From: Phycisphaerales bacterium
GTDB lineage: Bacteria; Planctomycetota; Phycisphaerae; Tepidisphaerales; Tepidisphaeraceae
Direction of reading: 5' to 3'
DNA: 64,000 nt
Assembly: GCA_020853095.1 (NCBI GenBank)
Contig: JADYZN010000024.1
Span: 1 to 64,000 of the forward strand
A program made the translations under genes and the position numbers. Each line of letters starts with the position of its first letter. Position 1 is the first letter of the stretch. Below are positions 59,786-64,000 of the stretch, piece after piece. The notes beneath the pieces were generated by a model, which ran no database searches, was not told the DNA's origin, and worked only from the letters and a program-made list of their open reading frames with translations.

Positions 59786-61993
59786 ATGAAACCAGTTTGT
59801 CGATCGATCATCATCGGCCTCGCCTTGTGTCTTTTCGCATCGGTCGCCCTGGCCCAGCCCATGGCCGACCGGATGCCGCCGGACACGCTGGTTTACGTCG
59901 GCTGGTCACCCAACGCCTCGATGCAGGACACCGCGGCCGCGCGGATGCTGGCCGATCAGCGCGTGGTCGCCCCCTGGCGCGCCATCCTCAACGAGATATT
60001 CATCCAGACCGGCGAAGTTCCCGCCTCGGCCGATGAGGTCCTGCCGCTGCTGAAGGATGTCATGCAGTGCGAAGGGTGTTTCGCCATGCTCGACCTGAAC
60101 GTGCAGAAGCGCAAAATCACCGGCCAGTCGGTGGTGGTGATCAACCTCGCCGCCCGCAAAGCCGAATTTGAAAAACAGTTTCAACCCATCCATCAGCGCC
60201 TCAAAGACCGCCTCGGCGACCGGGTGCAGATGATGAAGCTGGAAAATTCATGGCTCTGGGTGGAAGCGGACCACAAAGACCGCCCGCGCTTCGTCTGGGG
60301 ATTTGTCGGAGACCTGTTCGTCGCCTACTGGGGGCAAAACGCCGAGACCTTTTTGCCCACGCTGGTCGGCGCCAAGCCGGAAAAATCCCTGAAAAACTCC
60401 CCCGCGTTCGTGAATGCCATGGCCAAACTCCCCGGTGAGTCGATCGTGACCACCTTCATCGGCGGCCCGGCCGCGCGGGATGTGTTGACCCGGATGCTGG
60501 TCGAGGAATCCTATTCGCCATTCCACGACTTTAAGTCGAATTGGGATCAGGTATTGCTGGCGGCCGGCCTGGATGATGTGCAATCCATCGTCGAAAAAAC
60601 GGTCGTGACCGACGGCCATTTCATCACCCGCACCCTGGCGCACACCGCCACGCGGCCGCATGGATTGATGTCGTTGCTCGACACGCCGCCGGTGGAAGAT
60701 ACGGCCCTGGCGGTCATCCCGCCCGATGCGTATGCCGTCGTGGCGTGGCGACTGGATTTGTCCAAACTGTACGAGCAGGTCAAAACCGCCGCCCGGCTCA
60801 TCGATCCGCATTCCGCCGATCGCACCTTTGAACAAATCGAGGAGGATGTCAAAAACATGGGCCTGCCGCTGAAGGACATTCTCGATCCCGTCGGCGACCA
60901 GTGGGTGATCTACAACGCCCCTTCCACAGGCGGGTTCATCCTGACCGGCTGGACGCTGGTGGGCACGGTGGACGACCCACAGCGTTTTGGCCGCTCATTG
61001 GAAACCCTCGGCAAAATGATCGCCGATGATCTCGGCGGAACCCGCGGCGGGGCGATCCGCGAATTTGATTCCGATGGGGTGACGATCCATTACGTCGATT
61101 CAACCGGCGGCATTCCTTTTTCCGGTTCATGGGCGGTGGTCGGTGACAGGTTCATCGTGGCGCTCTATCCCCAACTGGTCGAGGATGCCGTTCGACAATT
61201 GAAACAAAAAGAAAACATCCTCCAGGATGAGCGTTTCATCGCCGCCCGCACCCGTGTGGCCCAGGCCGGCGGGCCGCTGGTGTACGTCTCCAACCCGCGG
61301 ATCGTTCGCGATGTGTATCCCCTGGCGCTGGTCATCGTCTCCGCTTTCCGGGCTTTTGATCGAAGCATGGTTCCCGGCGATCTGCTGCCATCCATGCAGC
61401 GCCTGCTGAGCTACGTCGGCGGCGATGCCATGTCGATCCACGTCACCGATGATGGCATCCTGCGCACCCAAACCATCGACAATCCGCTCCTGTCCCCCCT
61501 GACCATCACCACGCCGGGGTTGTGGGCGGCCGTCTTCCTGCCGGCGATGCTTCAGGAGAATACCGCCACCGACCAGATGTCCAGCGCCAGCCACCTTCGC
61601 CAGATCGGCCAGGGGCTGCTCTTGTATTCCAACGAGAACCGCGGCAAATACCCGCCCGATCTCAAGGCTTTGCTGACGACCCAGGAGTTGACGGCGGATG
61701 TCCTGCATTCTCCTTTCAGCGAAGACCCCGCCAGCGAGGACATGGTCTATCTCTACTATGAGGGGATGGATCAAAACCTAAACGCCGAAATCGTGGTGGC
61801 TTACGATGGCGCTGCGCTGCTCAGCGAAGGAGCGACCAACGTTCTCTACGGCAACGGCCACGTTCAATGGATAACCTTCGAAGAATTTCGCCGTTCGTTG
61901 GAAACCTCCCGCAATATCGAGCCTCGCAGCGCGACCATCGCGCCCGACTCCCCGGCCGGCCGGATGTTCGGCACTTCGGAGGCCGCCCCGTAA
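59786..61993 (+). CDS. Exported protein with C-terminal pseudopilin-like core, paralogue 2
   Basis: 735 residues; the ATG directly follows the stop codon of paralogue 1. Signal peptide 1-23 (LALCLFASVALAQ). Same plan: MADRMPPDTLVYVGWSPN at the start and a terminal core SSASHLRQIGQGLLLYSNENRGKYPPDLKALL followed by NVLYGNGHVQW. The cysteine found in paralogue 1 (KCASNL) is missing, and DGHV has become NGHV. The middle regions share layout but little sequence by eye. The tandem arrangement suggests a duplication followed by divergence, or two subunits of one complex. Confidence 0.8.
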   Translation: MKPVCRSIIIGLALCLFASVALAQPMADRMPPDTLVYVGWSPNASMQDTAAARMLADQRVVAPWRAILNEIFIQTGEVPASADEVLPLLKDVMQCEGCFAMLDLNVQKRKITGQSVVVINLAARKAEFEKQFQPIHQRLKDRLGDRVQMMKLENSWLWVEADHKDRPRFVWGFVGDLFVAYWGQNAETFLPTLVGAKPEKSLKNSPAFVNAMAKLPGESIVTTFIGGPAARDVLTRMLVEESYSPFHDFKSNWDQVLLAAGLDDVQSIVEKTVVTDGHFITRTLAHTATRPHGLMSLLDTPPVEDTALAVIPPDAYAVVAWRLDLSKLYEQVKTAARLIDPHSADRTFEQIEEDVKNMGLPLKDILDPVGDQWVIYNAPSTGGFILTGWTLVGTVDDPQRFGRSLETLGKMIADDLGGTRGGAIREFDSDGVTIHYVDSTGGIPFSGSWAVVGDRFIVALYPQLVEDAVRQLKQKENILQDERFIAARTRVAQAGGPLVYVSNPRIVRDVYPLALVIVSAFRAFDRSMVPGDLLPSMQRLLSYVGGDAMSIHVTDDGILRTQTIDNPLLSPLTITTPGLWAAVFLPAMLQENTATDQMSSASHLRQIGQGLLLYSNENRGKYPPDLKALLTTQELTADVLHSPFSEDPASEDMVYLYYEGMDQNLNAEIVVAYDGAALLSEGATNVLYGNGHVQWITFEEFRRSLETSRNIEPRSATIAPDSPAGRMFGTSEAAP

Positions 61994-62008
61994 AACGCGG
62001 GATACTCG

Positions 62009-62875
62009 TTATTGCGGCCCGTAATACGTCTCGGCCTCCAGCCCGATCCGGCGCACGCGCGCTCCGATCGCATCAATCGCCGCATCGCTCAGCGGCGTCA
62101 CGGAGGCCTCCGCCGTGGCGCGGGCAACCGTGTAGACCTGCACCCGCTTGATCCGGCAGCCCCGTTCAACCAGTTCCTTCAACCGTTGGACGTACGCGTC
62201 GATTTCCATCTCGTCCGCCGGCCGTCCATTGATGTTGATGAACATGGATTGAATCACGATCGGGCGGTTCCTCCCCGCGATCGCGAGGTTGTCCATGATG
62301 CGCGACATCGGAATGCTGCTTCGCTCCACCTGACGAAAATACGCTTCGCTCCCCGCATCCAGCTTGGCCCAGATTTCGCCCTGGTGATGATCCAGATATT
62401 CCATCGCCTCGGCCACCGGCGTTCGATGCAAAAGCGTGGCGTTGGTGATGACGACGATCTTCACGCCATGCCCGCCGTGCGATTCGAGCAGTTCCGCCAC
62501 CATCCGGCAGACCAGCCCGAATTGCTTGAACGCCGTCGGCTCCCCGTCGCCGCTGAATGCGACATCGCTTAGCTGCCGCAGTTCCCGCGGCGTTTGATCA
62601 AACGGCGGCTGTTCAAAAAGCCGACCGCTCAATGCCAACCCCAGCAGATGATCCAGTTCCGCACGCAATACGTTCAATGAAACGTGCGTGATGTCCGCCG
62701 GCACGGTGCGATCCACGCAACAGTATATACAATCAAAATTGCAGACTTTGTCGGGATTCAGATTAACCCCGATCGACAACCCCTTGCTTCGACGGCTGAT
62801 CACCGGATAGACGTACCGGTTGGTCTGCCACGACCGGCTGTGCTGGGTATAAAGCTTCAGTTTGTCCATCGCCAT
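62009..62875 (-). CDS. Radical SAM protein (COG0731-like)
   Basis: 288 residues. Radical SAM motif C45-x3-C49-x2-C52 in NPDKVCNFDCIYCCVD. Next come DVAFSGDGEPTAFKQF (the glycine/GE SAM-binding motif), IVVITNATLLHRTPV, and QSMFININGRPADEMEI. It resembles the group of small radical SAM proteins related to tRNA wybutosine enzymes (COG0731), with no extra cluster domain visible. Substrate unknown. It starts 10 nt after the quinone oxidoreductase gene on the same strand, so the two probably form an operon. Confidence 0.85.
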   Translation of the reverse strand: MAMDKLKLYTQHSRSWQTNRYVYPVISRRSKGLSIGVNLNPDKVCNFDCIYCCVDRTVPADITHVSLNVLRAELDHLLGLALSGRLFEQPPFDQTPRELRQLSDVAFSGDGEPTAFKQFGLVCRMVAELLESHGGHGVKIVVITNATLLHRTPVAEAMEYLDHHQGEIWAKLDAGSEAYFRQVERSSIPMSRIMDNLAIAGRNRPIVIQSMFININGRPADEMEIDAYVQRLKELVERGCRIKRVQVYTVARATAEASVTPLSDAAIDAIGARVRRIGLEAETYYGPQ

Positions 62876-62885
62876 GAAGATGCCG

Positions 62886-63851
62886 TTATGGCAATAAGAT
62901 GATATTCCCCAACGCGCCCGGTTCCATCACCAGCTTGTGAGCCTCGGCGGCGCTGCTCAGCGGCATCGTGGTGCGAATGATCGGCCGAATCGCGCCGGTG
63001 CTGAGCGAGCTGAATATCGCGGTATGGATCGCCAACAGCTCCGATTCGCTGGCGTTCATGAGTGAAGTTCCGACCACGGAGCTGCCTTTGGACATCAATT
63101 GCCGGGGATCGATCTCAATGCGTCCCCGTGAACCGACAATCACCACCCGGCCGCATCGCCCGACCAACGCAAGGTCATTGTTCAGATTCACGTTGGCCAG
63201 CATCTCGATGATGATGTCATAACCCTTGCCATCCGTGAGACTTAACGCCTTTTGAACATGATCCGCATCATGGTGATTCAGCACATCGTGCGCCCCTTGG
63301 TCCTTGACCAGCTTCAGTCCCGCCTCGGTGCCCGCGGTTCCGACCACCCTCAGACCTGCGGAAACCGCCCATTGGACCGCGGCCGTCCCGACGCCGCCGC
63401 TGGCGCCGTGAATGAGAACCCTTTGCCCGCTGACCGCGCACCCCCGGTCGAACAGGGCATGGTAGGCCGTCACATAAGGGGCATTGACGGCCGCGCCTTG
63501 TTCAAATGTCACCTTGTCGGGCAATGCATGGAGTTGCGATTCGGTGCAAAGGGCTTTCTGGGCATAAGCGCCACTGAGGCTGCCGCCGACGTAAACCCGA
63601 TCGCCCGGTTTGAACTTATGAACGCCCGGCCCAACGGACTCAACCGTGCCGGCGGCGTCGATGCCGGGGGTATAAGGGAGACTTTTTGGGGCGTAATTGT
63701 TCTTTCCCGAACGGATATAGGTGTCCACCGGATTCACGCCCGCCGCCGCGAGTCGGACCACCAACTGGCCCTGGCCGGCCACGGGATCGGGAACGGTTTC
63801 CAGCTTCAATTCTTCCGGCCCGCCGGTCTGATGAACACGAATCGCTTGCAT
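62886..63851 (-). CDS. NADPH:quinone oxidoreductase (zinc-free MDR family)
   Basis: 321 residues from ATG 63851 (AAGGAGCC upstream). N-terminal GroES-like domain with ELKLETVPDPVAGQGQLVVRLAAAGVNPVDTYIR; PGIDAAGTVESVG; the Rossmann motif VLIHGASGGVGTAAVQWA (about 144-161) and a C-terminal Rossmann half. No structural zinc cysteines are present, consistent with quinone oxidoreductase (QOR) and zeta-crystallin types. It reduces quinones or enones with NADPH. It is first gene of a unit with the radical SAM protein. 149 nt to the window edge hold no recognised feature. Confidence 0.9.
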   Translation of the reverse strand: MQAIRVHQTGGPEELKLETVPDPVAGQGQLVVRLAAAGVNPVDTYIRSGKNNYAPKSLPYTPGIDAAGTVESVGPGVHKFKPGDRVYVGGSLSGAYAQKALCTESQLHALPDKVTFEQGAAVNAPYVTAYHALFDRGCAVSGQRVLIHGASGGVGTAAVQWAVSAGLRVVGTAGTEAGLKLVKDQGAHDVLNHHDADHVQKALSLTDGKGYDIIIEMLANVNLNNDLALVGRCGRVVIVGSRGRIEIDPRQLMSKGSSVVGTSLMNASESELLAIHTAIFSSLSTGAIRPIIRTTMPLSSAAEAHKLVMEPGALGNIILLP

Positions 63852-64000
63852 CAATAGGCTCCTTCCAATTTCAGACCCAATTATAGGCGGCCCAAAGGGT
63901 TCACGCGAAGTTTCACGATCGGCAGGAAAGCCGGCGTGGTCCGCACAAAATCACAATAGCCAGATTGCATAATGGGTGACCTGCTTGCGATTGCCCTGAT

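Overview
The window is a GC-rich bacterial chromosome segment with tightly packed genes on both strands. Several markers point to Planctomycetota, most likely class Phycisphaerae: two exported proteins ending in PEP-CTERM anchors (2598-3779, 44598-45518), an exported S53 peptidase carrying the LEPR-XLL motif (37051-38289), and a pair of exported proteins ending in the pseudopilin-like core typical of planctomycetes (57590-61993). The cell is flagellated (flagellin end at the left edge), makes peptidoglycan precursors (MurA), and has an F-type ATP synthase epsilon gene. There are no CRISPR arrays, complete insertion sequences, prophage genes or rRNA genes.

Left part (1-13 kb): flagellin 3' end with two terminators, a PA0069-type radical SAM protein, a nitrilase-fold amidase, a PEP-CTERM protein followed by a subtilisin-like peptidase, a lone atpC, greA with a tRNA-Thr(UGU) directly behind it, a UbiD-type decarboxylase, and an ECF sigma factor followed by an unusual anti-sigma-like/polysaccharide-export fusion. 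Next comes a three-gene minus-strand operon (12641 to 10084): an Lgt-like membrane protein, a Tes-like (tetraether lipid synthase family) radical SAM enzyme, and a small membrane protein. This is the best candidate in the window for an undescribed system, possibly membrane-lipid remodelling.

Middle (13-40 kb): murA; a GH172 (DUF2961) gene flanked by two copies of a 92-bp hairpin-bearing repeat; a TPR-YggX fusion; an oxidoreductase; a sugar kinase coupled to a GNAT acetyltransferase; MTA phosphorylase; a very large exported PQQ-propeller protein; glycogen debranching enzyme; sucC without sucD; queC; rny; ThuA-like, SGNH and AguB-like genes; holA; and exported S53 and S41 peptidases.

Rearranged region (40.8-44.2 kb): the 3' end of tsaD and the start of the next gene (a small exported LTxxQ protein) occur twice, 3,148 bp apart. 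Between the copies lie a divergent c-di-GMP pair (degenerate receiver-HD-GYP and HDOD-GGDEF) and a stub of a phosphofructokinase gene joined to a diverged tsaD remnant. This is the scar of an insertion or recombination event.

Right part (44-64 kb): phosphodiester glycosidase-like PEP-CTERM protein, pfkA, dus, a PrsW-like/zinc-ribbon pair, a class V aminotransferase, pcm-recG, SAM hydrolase-bioA, a porin-like barrel, the tandem exported paralogs, and a quinone oxidoreductase/radical SAM pair.

Six genes share a regulatory architecture: a TAnnnT hexamer exactly 8 nt before the start codon with no convincing Shine-Dalgarno, suggesting leaderless transcripts. Functions are inferred from motifs read by eye; no database search was run.
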